The notes under the pieces: generated by a model
Databases searched by the model: none
What the model was told of the DNA's origin: nothing
What the model saw: the letters and a program-made list of their open reading frames with translations, nothing else
Made by a program: the position numbers and the translations under genes
Part shown: in pieces, positions 28,121 through 37,034 of the stretch
Position numbering within the stretch: position 1 is the stretch's first letter
Layout of the letters: each line of letters begins with the position of its first letter
NCBI GenBank assembly: GCA_017429985.1
Contig: JAFRNW010000004.1
Span: forward strand, 65,390-129,389
DNA from: Clostridia bacterium
GTDB lineage: Bacteria; Bacillota; Clostridia; Christensenellales; CAG-138
Length of the DNA: 64,000 nt
Direction of reading: 5' to 3'

Positions 28121-30010
28121 ATGCAGATTTCGGAATACGATGCCTATCTGTTCCATGAGGGAACGAACTACGAGATCTATCAGAAAATGGGCGCGCATCT
28201 CTGCTCGGAAAACGGGCAGGAAGGGACCAGGTTCATTGTTTGGGCACCCAATGCCAAGAGCGTCTCCGTGATCACGGAAAAGAACAACTGGGATCCGTTC
28301 AGAGACGTTATGACCCGTTCGAAGGATGGGATCTTCGAGCTGTTTATCCCGGGAATCGGACAGGGCGATCTGTACCGGCTCGTCATCACCGGCAGGGACG
28401 GCATCGTCCGATACAAATCCGACCCGTATGCGTTTGCCTCTGAACTCAGGCCGAAGAACGCATCCATTGTCTGGGGACTGGACAATTACAAGTGGACCGA
28501 TCAGAGCTATATGGCAAATATGGACGCGAAGAAGGTTCCGCTCAGACCGATGGCGATCTATGAGGTGCATCTCGGATCCTGGAAGAAAGATTACAGAAAG
28601 GGCCCCGACGGATTCCTGAATTACCGCGAACTGGCGGACGAACTTGCCGAATATGTCTCCTATATGGGGTTCACCCATGTTGAACTGATCGGAATCTGCG
28701 AACACCCGTTTGACGGTTCGTGGGGATATCAGGTAACCGGCTACTATGCGCCGACCTCCAGATACGGAACCCCGGATGATTTCCGCTATTTTGTCGACAA
28801 ACTGCATAACGCGGGAATCGGCGTGATACTGGACTGGGTTCCGGCGCATTTCCCGAAAGATTCATTCGGACTGGAGCATTTTGACGGATCTTGCCTGTAT
28901 GAATCCGAAGACCCGCTTCTTGCCGAATACCCGGAATGGGGAACGATGGCGTTCGATCACAGCAAGCCGGAAGTCCGCAACTATCTGATTTCGAACGCAC
29001 TGTACTGGCTGCGCGAATTCCATATTGACGCATTGCGCGTAGATGCGGTCGCAGCTATTCTCTATACAAGTTTCAGCAGGACGAAATGGAGACCGAACAA
29101 ATACGGCGGGACCGAGAATATCGAAGGGATCGGTTTCCTGAAACAGTTCAATTCGATGGTCGCCAGACTGACGAAGGGGTATACGATCGCGGAGGATTCT
29201 TCCATACTGCCGGGCGTAACAAAGCCGGTCGAGGAAGACGGCCTCGGATTCATGTTCAAGTGGAATATGGGCTGGATGAATGACACGCTCAAGTATTTTG
29301 AGAAGGATCCCATTTTCCGCGGATATCATCACGGCCAGCTGACCCATACGACGGATTATGCCTTTTTAGAGAGATTTATTCTGGTCCTTTCCCATGACGA
29401 GGTGGTGCATCTCAAGAAATCCCTCGTCGAAAAAATGCCCGGCGCGCAGCAGGATAAAATCGGCGGGCTGAAATCGCTCTATACGTTCCAGATCATGCAT
29501 CCGGGCAAAAAACTGCTGTTCATGGGACAGGAATTTGCCGAAGAGCGGGAATGGTCCGAGGACAGGATCATTGACTGGGGCCTTTCCCATGAGCCCTGGC
29601 ACAGGGACGTGATGGACTGCGTGCGGAAGCTGCTGACGCTTTACAGGACATATCCGTGCCTGTACGAAGAGGCGCAGGATCCGAAAACGCTCGAATGGAT
29701 CAACCGGTATGACTCGATCCGGAGCACGATCAGCTTCATGAGGAGAAACCCGTGGGACTATCATCAGGCTCTGGTCGTGGTATGCAACTTTTCTCCCGTT
29801 CCATATGACGACTATACGTTCGGTGTTCCGATCTCCTGTACCTGCAAGGAGATATTCAGTACCTACGACACGCTCCCGGAAAGCGGGGCTGGGGAGCACC
29901 GGTCGATTCAAACGGAAGAGCGCCGCTGCGACAATCATCCGAATACCGTCCGCTATTCGCTGAAGCCATATGAGTCGGTTGTATTTGAAATGATTCCGGA
30001 CAAAGAGTAG
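28121..30010 (+). CDS. glgB: 1,4-alpha-glucan branching enzyme
   Basis: GH13 enzyme that cuts alpha-1,4-glucan and makes alpha-1,6 branches in glycogen. It has 629 residues. An N-terminal CBM48 domain (FIVWAPNAKSVSVI) is followed by the TIM barrel. The catalytic residues are visible: nucleophile Asp308 in LRVDAVA, acid/base Glu358 in TIAEDSS, and Asp426 in SHDEVVH. GFTHVELIG and GYQVTGYYAP are conserved. The ATG at 28121 follows GGGAGGTG. Unusually, no other glycogen gene lies beside it. Confidence 0.95.
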   Translation: MQISEYDAYLFHEGTNYEIYQKMGAHLCSENGQEGTRFIVWAPNAKSVSVITEKNNWDPFRDVMTRSKDGIFELFIPGIGQGDLYRLVITGRDGIVRYKSDPYAFASELRPKNASIVWGLDNYKWTDQSYMANMDAKKVPLRPMAIYEVHLGSWKKDYRKGPDGFLNYRELADELAEYVSYMGFTHVELIGICEHPFDGSWGYQVTGYYAPTSRYGTPDDFRYFVDKLHNAGIGVILDWVPAHFPKDSFGLEHFDGSCLYESEDPLLAEYPEWGTMAFDHSKPEVRNYLISNALYWLREFHIDALRVDAVAAILYTSFSRTKWRPNKYGGTENIEGIGFLKQFNSMVARLTKGYTIAEDSSILPGVTKPVEEDGLGFMFKWNMGWMNDTLKYFEKDPIFRGYHHGQLTHTTDYAFLERFILVLSHDEVVHLKKSLVEKMPGAQQDKIGGLKSLYTFQIMHPGKKLLFMGQEFAEEREWSEDRIIDWGLSHEPWHRDVMDCVRKLLTLYRTYPCLYEEAQDPKTLEWINRYDSIRSTISFMRRNPWDYHQALVVVCNFSPVPYDDYTFGVPISCTCKEIFSTYDTLPESGAGEHRSIQTEERRCDNHPNTVRYSLKPYESVVFEMIPDKE

Positions 30011-30030
30011 GCGAATGATTTGCAAGAAAA

Positions 30031-30059
30031 ACAGAGGCTGTCTGACCGACAGCCTCTGT
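30031..30059. terminator. Bidirectional intrinsic terminator
   Basis: A perfect twelve-base stem ACAGAGGCTGTC/GACAGCCTCTGT with a five-base loop lies between convergent glgB and the deaminase gene. TTGCTTT follows on the plus strand and TTTTTCTTG on the minus strand. Confidence 0.85.
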
Positions 30060-30078
30060 TGCTTTGGAGACGAACAGA

Positions 30079-31281
30079 TTATTTCAGCGTGATATCGACG
30101 CCCTTGCGGATTACATAGGCGGGAGCCGTATGATACCAGATGGCGTGATAGACATCCGGCTGATCCAGAACGACCAGATCCGCGTTTCCGCCGACCTTCA
30201 GCTCGTGGTTCTCGATGCCGAGCACTGCTGCTGCCTCGGTTGTGATCATATCGTACAGCAGTTCCATATCGTCAAAGGTCATCATTCTGAGCAGATGCGA
30301 GGCAAGGAAGGCGATCTGCAGCATGTTGCATTCGCCATAGGGATAGTATGCGTCCTGGATATCGTCCTGGCCAAGTCCGACATGAATGCCCGCCGCGAGC
30401 AGGTCTTTCACGCGCGCTGCGAGAGGACCGGTATGAGGATCGGAGATGAGGCCGATGCCGGCTTTCTTCATGAGACCGACCAGCTTGCGGAAATAGTTTT
30501 CCGGATACAGTTCCATGGCACGGCAGTGCTGTGCCGTGACGCGGCCCTGCCAGCCCATGGCGATGGACTGCTTGCAGAGCATTTCCAGCGTGCGCTCCTC
30601 GGCATCGCCGACGTCGTCGAGCAGCATGGAAATGGGTTTGTCGTATTCCTTGGCATAGGCGCACATGGAATCAACGTGATCCTGCTCATCTTCCCTGGAG
30701 AATTCGATCCACGGGATACCGCCGACCACGTCAGCGCCGAGTTCGATCGCTTGACGGATCAGTTCTTTTGCACCGGGCTCACGCGCGATTCCGTCCTGCG
30801 GGAAGGCAACGACCTGCAGCTCTACGCGGTCCTTGTATTCCTCGCGAGCTTTCAGGAGAGACTTCACGCCTTCGAGTCTTGCTTTCGTATCCACGTCCGC
30901 GAACGCCCGGATATGCGTGTTGCCGTATTTTACGGCAAGGTCGCATGCTTTCCTGACGTTGGGGAGGATCCAGGACTCGTCGTATGCGGACTTGAAGTCT
31001 GCGGCGCGCTCGATACCGGTCATGGCACCGCCCATCCCGTTATCGTTGTACTCTTTCAGAGCAGTTTCGCCTGCCATGACGAACGTGTAGACCTTGTCAA
31101 GATGGAGATGTCCGTTTACAAAAGACTCCGTTACCAGATTGCCTTTCGCGTCGATGATCTGCCTGGCATCTTCCTTAAGATCCTTTTCGATTGCGGTGAT
31201 TTTTCCGTCCTTGATGCCGATGCTGACCAGCTCTTCGCATTTTCTGGTCTTGGCATTTTTAATAAGGATATCGTAACTCAT
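30079..31281 (-). CDS. codA: Cytosine deaminase-like amidohydrolase
   Basis: A 400-residue metal-dependent amidohydrolase. Metal ligands His58 and His60 lie in NGHLHLDK. The metal-ligand histidine is probably in AQHCRAM, and the segment GLGQDDIQDAYYPYGECNML matches the E. coli CodA region containing the catalytic aspartate. It would deaminate cytosine to uracil and ammonia, or act on a related ring such as creatinine or triazine, as family substrates vary. The start is the ATG at 31281 behind AGGAGG. The permease at 21607 could supply its substrate, though the genes are separate. Confidence 0.8.
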   Translation of the reverse strand: MSYDILIKNAKTRKCEELVSIGIKDGKITAIEKDLKEDARQIIDAKGNLVTESFVNGHLHLDKVYTFVMAGETALKEYNDNGMGGAMTGIERAADFKSAYDESWILPNVRKACDLAVKYGNTHIRAFADVDTKARLEGVKSLLKAREEYKDRVELQVVAFPQDGIAREPGAKELIRQAIELGADVVGGIPWIEFSREDEQDHVDSMCAYAKEYDKPISMLLDDVGDAEERTLEMLCKQSIAMGWQGRVTAQHCRAMELYPENYFRKLVGLMKKAGIGLISDPHTGPLAARVKDLLAAGIHVGLGQDDIQDAYYPYGECNMLQIAFLASHLLRMMTFDDMELLYDMITTEAAAVLGIENHELKVGGNADLVVLDQPDVYHAIWYHTAPAYVIRKGVDITLK

Positions 31282-31320
31282 GCTGCCTCCTAAAAGAATT
31301 GATAAAGATAATTCCATGAT

Positions 31321-31348
31321 TGAAACTATTTTCATCCACATTATAGCA
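31321..31348 (-). promoter_or_regulatory. Promoter of the deaminase gene with inverted repeat
   Basis: Extended -10 TGCTATAAT at 31348-31340 on the minus strand. The imperfect palindrome TGAAACTATTTTCA (12 of 14) at 31321-31334 covers the expected transcription start and could be an operator. Confidence 0.45.
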
Positions 31349-31474
31349 TAAGAAAAGGGATAGCAAACATTTTTCTTTCGGGGAAAAGAGCCGTTTGCTC
31401 CGGAACGGGGGAAGAGAGGAAAAACGGCAGGGAAAGAAGACAAACTTACCTTTTATCGTTTGCATAAATCCTTA

Positions 31475-31480
31475 TATAAT
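31475..31480 (+). promoter_or_regulatory. -10 element of the Y-family polymerase gene
   Basis: TATAAT ends only eight bases before the ATG at 31489, which puts the likely transcription start at or beside the start codon. The -35 region (TTTATC at 31452-31457) is poor. Confidence 0.5.
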
Positions 31481-31488
31481 GTTGTTAT

Positions 31489-32994
31489 ATGGATGCATCG
31501 AAAGGACAAAGCGATACCAGGACGTATTTCGCGATCGATCTGAAGTCGTTCTATGCCTCGGTTGAGTGTATGGAGAGGGATCTGAACCCCCTGACCACAA
31601 ATCTTGTAGTGGCGGATGCGGACCGGACGGAGAAAACGATCTGTCTTGCCGTATCCCCGTCGCTGAAAGCTTACGGGATCCCGGGCAGAGCAAGGCTGTT
31701 CGAAGTGATGCAGCGGGTAAAACAGGTCAATGCCCTCCGGAAGATGAACGCCCCCGGCCATTTGCTGACCGGATCCTCCAAAGACGATACGGAGGTCAGG
31801 AACAACCCGTCCGTTGCATTGGATTTTTATATTGCGCCGCCTCAGATGAGAAAATACATGGAAGTCAGTTCCAGGGTATACGGCATTTACATAAAATACA
31901 TTGCCCCGGAGGACATTCATGTCTACTCCATCGACGAGGTGCTCATGGACGTGACGAACTATCTTGCCGCGTATAAAATGACCGCGCGGGAACTCGCAAG
32001 GACCATGATCGCGGATGTGCTGGCGACGACCGGGATCACTGCCACGGCGGGGATCGGAACGAATTTGTATCTCTGCAAAGTTGCGATGGACATCGATGCA
32101 AAGCATACCGAGCCGGATGAAAACGGCGTCCGGATCTCCGAACTGGATGAACGGAGCTACAGGCATCGATTATGGACGCACCGTCCGCTCCGGGATTTCT
32201 GGCGGATCGGCAGAGGCTATTCGGAAAAGCTGGAACAGCACGGCATCTATACGATGGGAGATGTGGCAAGGTGTTCCGTTCAGAATGAAGAACTGCTTTA
32301 CAGGCTGTTCGGCGTGAACGCGGAACTGCTGATCGATCACGCATGGGGATGGGAACCCTGCACCATGAAGGAAATCAAGGCGTACGTTCCGGAAGCCAGC
32401 AGCGTCAGCGCCGGACAGGTCCTGAAAGAACCGTACACATTTGAAGACACGAAAATCATCATTCGTGAAATGGGCGAACAGCTGTCCATGGAGCTGATGG
32501 ACAGAGGAAGGGTTACCGATCAGGTCGCGCTGACGGTTAACTATGACGCATCCAATCTGCAGGGACCGGACGGTATTCATTCTTATAAGGGGGAAGTTGT
32601 GAAAGACTTCTACGGCAGAGCCGTTCCGAAGCATGCTTACGGTTCCGAGAATCTCGGGAGATTCACGGCATCCTCCAGAGCAATAACGGAATCGCTGCTG
32701 TCTGTTTTTGAACGGATCGCTGATCCTGCTTTGCTGATCAGGAGGCTGACCGTCGCAGCGAATCATGCCGAAATGGAAGACGCATTCCGAGCGCCGGTTT
32801 CCGTACAGCTCAGCCTGTTTGAAGACCCGGAACAGAAGGAGAAAGATCTGGAAAAGGAAAAAAGGCAGCAGAAGACCGTTCTGGAGATCCGGAAAAAATA
32901 CGGAAGCAATATGCTTCTCAAAGGAACGGATCTTTACAGCCGCGCGACAGCGAAGGAAAGGAACATGCAGGTGGGCGGCCATAAGGCCGAATAA
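31489..32994 (+). CDS. Y-family DNA polymerase (UmuC-like)
   Basis: Translesion DNA polymerase of 501 residues. Catalytic carboxylates are Asp17 in FAIDLKSFYASVE and the DE pair in VYSIDEVLMDV. A helix-hairpin-helix/little-finger region follows. A beta-clamp-binding motif QLSLF sits at 440-444, and the tail is charged. It resembles the long UmuC-type enzymes of Firmicutes. An in-frame TAA at 31477-31479 and the lack of other start codons fix the ATG at 31489, which has no Shine-Dalgarno sequence. The transcript therefore looks leaderless. No LexA-type SOS box was recognised. Confidence 0.9.
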   Translation: MDASKGQSDTRTYFAIDLKSFYASVECMERDLNPLTTNLVVADADRTEKTICLAVSPSLKAYGIPGRARLFEVMQRVKQVNALRKMNAPGHLLTGSSKDDTEVRNNPSVALDFYIAPPQMRKYMEVSSRVYGIYIKYIAPEDIHVYSIDEVLMDVTNYLAAYKMTARELARTMIADVLATTGITATAGIGTNLYLCKVAMDIDAKHTEPDENGVRISELDERSYRHRLWTHRPLRDFWRIGRGYSEKLEQHGIYTMGDVARCSVQNEELLYRLFGVNAELLIDHAWGWEPCTMKEIKAYVPEASSVSAGQVLKEPYTFEDTKIIIREMGEQLSMELMDRGRVTDQVALTVNYDASNLQGPDGIHSYKGEVVKDFYGRAVPKHAYGSENLGRFTASSRAITESLLSVFERIADPALLIRRLTVAANHAEMEDAFRAPVSVQLSLFEDPEQKEKDLEKEKRQQKTVLEIRKKYGSNMLLKGTDLYSRATAKERNMQVGGHKAE

Positions 32995-33040
32995 GCCGCC
33001 GCTGATGTGATCTTGGAAAAAGAACGAAAGGATGTATTCT

Positions 33041-34231
33041 ATGAACAATTTTGTGTATGAGACCCCTACCAAGGTCTTTTTCGGGAAAGATGAAGAGAAG
33101 AAGGTCGGAAAGATCGTTTCCGGATATCACCCCTCAAAGGTGCTGATCCACTACGGCGGAAGATCAGCAAAGGAAAGCGGTCTTTTGGACAGAGTGAAGA
33201 AAAGCCTTGCCGATGAAGGGATACCGTTCTGTGAATTGGGCGGGGTCAAACCGAATCCCGAACTCGCGCTGGTCAGGGAAGGGATCGCGCTATGCGCCAG
33301 GGAAGGCGTCGATTTTATTCTGGCCGTGGGAGGAGGATCTGTGCTGGACTCCTCCAAGGATATCGCGAACGGCGCGGCCAATCCGGACGCCGATGTCTGG
33401 GATTTCTCCCTGCAGAAAAAGATCCCGGAGAAAACGCTGCACAAAGGCGCGGTCCTGACGCTTTCCGCGGCAGGATCGGAGATGTCGAATTCCTGCGTTA
33501 TCACCAATGCGCAGACAAAGGAGAAAAGAGGATACAACTGCCCGTGCAACAGAATGGATTTCGCCATTGAAAACCCGGAACTCACATATTCCGTCAGCCC
33601 CTATCAGACCGCCTGCGGCGCTGTGGACATCGCCATGCACACGATCGAGAGGTATTTCAGCCCGGGAGACGATACCTATCTCACGGACGGGATCGCGGAA
33701 GCGGTGATCCGCGCCGCTATGAAAGCCGGGGAAGACTGTCTCAGGGACCCGTATGATTATGCTGCCCGCGCAAACATGATGTGGGCGTCTTCCCTGGCGC
33801 ATAACGGACTGACCGGCTGCGGGAGAAATGTCACCATGGCGGTCCATCAGCTGGAACATGAAGTGTCGGGGCTGTATCCTTCCGTCGCGCACGGCGCGGG
33901 ACTGGCTGCTTTGTGGTGCAGCTGGGCACGGTATGTCTGTGATTCGAATATTCCGAGGTGGCTTCAGTACGCATCCCGCGTCTGGAATCTCAGCATCGAC
34001 CATGAGCATCCCATGGAAACGGTTATAAAGGCGATCAAACAGCAGGAGGAGTATTATCAGAAGATCGGCATGCCCGTAAGCCTGAAAGAGCTTGAAATCG
34101 CGGAAGAAGACCTTGAAACAATGGCTGTGAACTGCTCAAGAAACAAAGCAAGAGTATTGCCGGGATACAAAGAACTCGGATATGAAGACATGCTTGCGAT
34201 CTACAGGATGGCTTATTGCGCAGGGGAATAA
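33041..34231 (+). CDS. Iron-containing alcohol dehydrogenase (butanol dehydrogenase type)
   Basis: Group III alcohol dehydrogenase of 396 residues that reduces aldehydes with NAD(P)H. The N-terminus FVYETPTKVFFGK, nucleotide motif GGGSVLDSSK and TLSAAGSEMSN are typical of BDH/YqhD. Metal ligands are expected in DIAMHTIE, HQLEHEVSG and VAHGAGLA. The start is the ATG at 33041 with AAAGGA eight bases upstream. A nearby ATG at 33032 lacks spacing. It stands alone between the polymerase gene and a terminator. Confidence 0.92.
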   Translation: MNNFVYETPTKVFFGKDEEKKVGKIVSGYHPSKVLIHYGGRSAKESGLLDRVKKSLADEGIPFCELGGVKPNPELALVREGIALCAREGVDFILAVGGGSVLDSSKDIANGAANPDADVWDFSLQKKIPEKTLHKGAVLTLSAAGSEMSNSCVITNAQTKEKRGYNCPCNRMDFAIENPELTYSVSPYQTACGAVDIAMHTIERYFSPGDDTYLTDGIAEAVIRAAMKAGEDCLRDPYDYAARANMMWASSLAHNGLTGCGRNVTMAVHQLEHEVSGLYPSVAHGAGLAALWCSWARYVCDSNIPRWLQYASRVWNLSIDHEHPMETVIKAIKQQEEYYQKIGMPVSLKELEIAEEDLETMAVNCSRNKARVLPGYKELGYEDMLAIYRMAYCAGE

Positions 34232-34268
34232 TCTCCCGGCGGGCAATCACATCCCGGCATCTGAACCG

Positions 34269-34289
34269 AAGGCCGAGTTTTCGGCCTTT
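34269..34289 (+). terminator. Terminator of the alcohol dehydrogenase gene
   Basis: Stem AAGGCCGA/TCGGCCTT with a GTTT loop, followed by TTTATT. Confidence 0.75.
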
Positions 34290-34298
34290 ATTCATACA

Positions 34299-34329
34299 TA
34301 AAAACAGCCATCCCGTTCGGGACGGCTGT
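34299..34329 (-). terminator. Terminator of the LysM peptide gene
   Basis: On the minus strand ACAGCC and its partner GGCTGT enclose TCCC/GGGA around a small loop (34304-34329), followed by TTTTTATG. Confidence 0.7.
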
Positions 34330-34351
34330 ACCATGACATGACTGACGCTTG

Positions 34352-34609
34352 TTACTGGTATTTGCGGTTGTCGCAGATCCACATTTTATGGCCTGCATAG
34401 ATTTTGTTTTTGTTTACGATCGTGTCCGTGTTCAGGCTCATGAGGGTGTTGACGGTGGTGTGGTATTTTTTGGCAAGTTCACCAAGGGTGTCGCCGCGCT
34501 GGATGGTGTACTGGAAAATCGGACCAAGAACGCCGTCTTTATACCTAACTCCGCCTGCTACAGCCTCAAGATTCTCTTCGGAAAGCTTGACTACTTCCTT
34601 CTCTTCCAT
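34352..34609 (-). CDS. Small LysM protein with double-glycine leader
   Basis: An 85-residue protein in two parts. Residues 1-20 (MEEKEVVKLSEENLEAVAGG) are a bacteriocin-type leader of the LSxxxLExVxGG pattern, normally cut after GG during export by a peptidase-containing ABC transporter. From residue 21 on comes one LysM domain (FQYTIQRGDTLGELAKKYHTTVNTLMSLN, then IYAGHKMWI), which binds peptidoglycan N-acetylglucosamine chains. There is no lytic domain. The start at 34609 has AGGAGG upstream. No matching exporter is in the window. It is transcribed away from the HD-RyR/TIR-LRR operon. Confidence 0.8.
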   Translation of the reverse strand: MEEKEVVKLSEENLEAVAGGVRYKDGVLGPIFQYTIQRGDTLGELAKKYHTTVNTLMSLNTDTIVNKNKIYAGHKMWICDNRKYQ

Positions 34610-34953
34610 GAAACAATCCTCCTGACAAAAATATGCGGGATATTTCCCACTTATTACGGTGACACAAGAGCCCGCTTGGGTCAAATGAATTTCGTGTGAA
34701 TAATGTGTGACGGGACGGTCCGGAGAGATGATTTTCCGGTTCTTCGCAGGGTGGCAGGGACAGGGTTATCGTACGGAAGTCTACCCGCAGCATCCGGAAG
34801 AGGCCGGACCCGGGCGGATCCCCTGATTCGGGATAGTAAAACACACGGATTTCATTTATAATCAAGACATCCCGAAGGTTTTTATTACCCTGGCTGTTTC
34901 TGTCATCCGGGGCGGTCTTATTCCTGAAGTCAAGAATAAAAGGAGATTGGAAC
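34610..34953. promoter_or_regulatory. Divergent region before the TIR-LRR operon
   Basis: This 344-base region has no gene. A plus-strand -10 TATAAT lies at 34857-34862, about 90 bases before the HD-RyR start, with no good -35, which suggests an activator or a weak promoter. On the minus strand TTGACC lies near 34680 but is badly spaced from any -10. No repeat or riboswitch was seen. Confidence 0.4.
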
Positions 34954-36996
34954 ATGGCGTATACGGCGTTGGAACAAATGCGCAGAGTAAATGCCGCACG
35001 GTTTGGCGAGGACCTCGGACCGGCGCAGCCTGCTCTGTACCACGGGGAAAATGAGAACGATCTGAAATCATCCGCGCTCCGGTTTCTGCACGAGCGCTGC
35101 GAAGGACTTCTGTTCAGCAAAGAGATGGAAGAAGCGGAAGCGAAGGCGGATATCTTTCTTGGGAAAAGCCTTCGCGCGAACCAGATTCCCTATAATATGC
35201 AGATGGATATCAACCGCCTGTGTCTGGAAAAGTCACTCGAGGCGTTTATCGATTCCGGCGTGGCGGATGACGCGTATACCGTTTACTACTGCTATCTTGA
35301 AATGTTCCTGACCCGTTACGGAAACAGCAAGAAAATGGTGGAGCTTCTCAGCGAATATGAATCTAACGGGAGCTCCCTTCTGATGAAGCACAGAGATCAT
35401 TACTCGCATTCCGTTTATGTATTCACTCTGGGTCTCGCGATCTATGAAACCAATGTGCATTTCCGGGAATCATTCAAAAGATACTACGGCTTTGATCCGC
35501 AGGATGCGGAACAGGACCGGAAAGCTTCCAATCTGTTCCTGGAATACTGGGGACTGACCGCGCTGTTCCACGATATCGGATACCCGTTCGAACTGCCGTT
35601 CGAGCAGGTCCTTTCCTATTTTGAGGTGGAGCATCAGGAACGGGGGAAGGGAAGCCTGTATCTGGCGTATCATTCCACGGAGTCGCTGACCGCGCTCGAT
35701 GAAACGGCTGCCGCCCGGTTTGAAAGCATCTACGGAAGGCGCTTCGATACCGTGACCGATCTGCTTGCCTTTGATATTACGGAAAAACTCGGCGGTGAAT
35801 ACGGGTTTGATGAGCCGTATATGGCAGACGTTGTAAGGAGCAAGCCCGTTCATCCGGAACGGTTCGGCTATTTCATGGATCACGCCGTATTCAGCGCGGC
35901 ACGTCTGTACAAGGAACTGGCGGAGGAGATCGGACCGGAGAGGCTGACACGGTTCCATGTCGACGCGCTTTCGGCGATTCTGCTGCACAACAGCCTTTTC
36001 AAGTTCTCCATTTCCTTTTATAAGGACAAAGCCAGACGCAAGCAGCCGCTGAAAGCGGATCTCCATCCGCTTGCGTATCTTCTGATGATCTGCGATGAAC
36101 TCCAGTGCTGGGACCGTACCGCGTACGGCAGGAATTCCCGTACGGAGCTTCAGCCTATGGCGGTCACGTTTGATTTTTCCGGCAACGCGATATCCGCCGT
36201 TTATTACTATGACCGGGAAGAACAGGAAAAGATCGATCTGTTCAAGGCTGAATACCGGCGATGGGAAGAAGGCGGAGAACAGGGGAAGCCGCCCCGGCTG
36301 AAAGCATACAGCGACATGGCGGAAAAAGAACAGCGCTTTACGACGGATATCGAGAAGATCGTGGATACTTCCATTATGCCGCTTTCCATCGTGCCGGACA
36401 CTTGCGCCGCGGACCGCAGCAGGAAGCATACCTATCTTTCCAGCAGCAATTTCCTTCACTTATATGATTTCGCAGTCGCGATCCATGGGCGGAACGAACC
36501 ACCGGAAACGACCCCGGAAGAACTGGAGCGCAAATTCCAGTCGCTTTCGCTGGAGTACCAGCTGTCCGTGATCAACCGCGCCAAGAGTTTCAGCCGCGAT
36601 CTCGACGCGATCGGATGCTTCTTTACGGACCGGCCGGTGGATTATGAGATGGTGACGGCATTCAAGCCGGAGCAGGTCGCCGTATTTGCCCCGATGGAAC
36701 ACGAGCGCTGGCTCCGGGAGCACAGTTCCATGGGGTGGCAGGCAGGGGATATATATGAATCGGTTCCGCTGAAATCCTCTGCGCCGTTTGAAAACGAGAA
36801 GATGGCGAGGCGGGCCATTCGGGAGCAGATGAGACGCCACAAGCTGATGCTTTCCGGGGAACTTACGCCTGAACGGATCCGGGCACATTATTTTTCCCTT
36901 CATGAGGAAGACCGCGAGAAAGACTGGAAACCTTTCAACAGCATGCTTTATCTGCTGAAGAAATTCGACGGGCTCCGCATATATAAGCTCTCCTGA
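34954..36996 (+). CDS. HD-domain phosphohydrolase fused to a RyR-like domain
   Basis: A 680-residue cytoplasmic protein. A helical N-terminus (about 1-135) precedes an HD-type metal hydrolase domain: His149 and His152 in RDHYSHSVYV, His206-Asp207 in LFHDIGYPFE, Asp309-His310 in MDHAVFSA, His345 in AILLHN, and Asp381 in LLMICDELQCWDR. HD enzymes cleave phosphoester bonds in nucleotides or second messengers. Residues about 576-678 form a ryanodine-receptor-type RyR domain (EHERW at 582-586, GW at 594-595, a final KPFNSMLYLLKKFDGLRIYKL). Bacterial RyR domains have been proposed to sense small ligands in conflict and signalling systems. It is the first gene of the operon, 38 bases before the first TIR-like gene. 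AAGGAG precedes the start. Confidence 0.8.
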   Translation: MAYTALEQMRRVNAARFGEDLGPAQPALYHGENENDLKSSALRFLHERCEGLLFSKEMEEAEAKADIFLGKSLRANQIPYNMQMDINRLCLEKSLEAFIDSGVADDAYTVYYCYLEMFLTRYGNSKKMVELLSEYESNGSSLLMKHRDHYSHSVYVFTLGLAIYETNVHFRESFKRYYGFDPQDAEQDRKASNLFLEYWGLTALFHDIGYPFELPFEQVLSYFEVEHQERGKGSLYLAYHSTESLTALDETAAARFESIYGRRFDTVTDLLAFDITEKLGGEYGFDEPYMADVVRSKPVHPERFGYFMDHAVFSAARLYKELAEEIGPERLTRFHVDALSAILLHNSLFKFSISFYKDKARRKQPLKADLHPLAYLLMICDELQCWDRTAYGRNSRTELQPMAVTFDFSGNAISAVYYYDREEQEKIDLFKAEYRRWEEGGEQGKPPRLKAYSDMAEKEQRFTTDIEKIVDTSIMPLSIVPDTCAADRSRKHTYLSSSNFLHLYDFAVAIHGRNEPPETTPEELERKFQSLSLEYQLSVINRAKSFSRDLDAIGCFFTDRPVDYEMVTAFKPEQVAVFAPMEHERWLREHSSMGWQAGDIYESVPLKSSAPFENEKMARRAIREQMRRHKLMLSGELTPERIRAHYFSLHEEDREKDWKPFNSMLYLLKKFDGLRIYKLS

Positions 36997-37034
36997 TGGG
37001 CCGCATCGCATCAATCGGAGGGGAATCCTGAATC

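Noticed and set aside
31441..31488. LexA-type SOS box before the Y-family polymerase
   Set aside because: The pair CAAAC...GTTTG is widely spaced and does not match the Firmicute SOS consensus.
34685..34953. GC-rich inverted segments suggestive of a non-coding RNA before the HD-RyR gene
   Set aside because: Only short, imperfect arms were found, not enough to support a structure.
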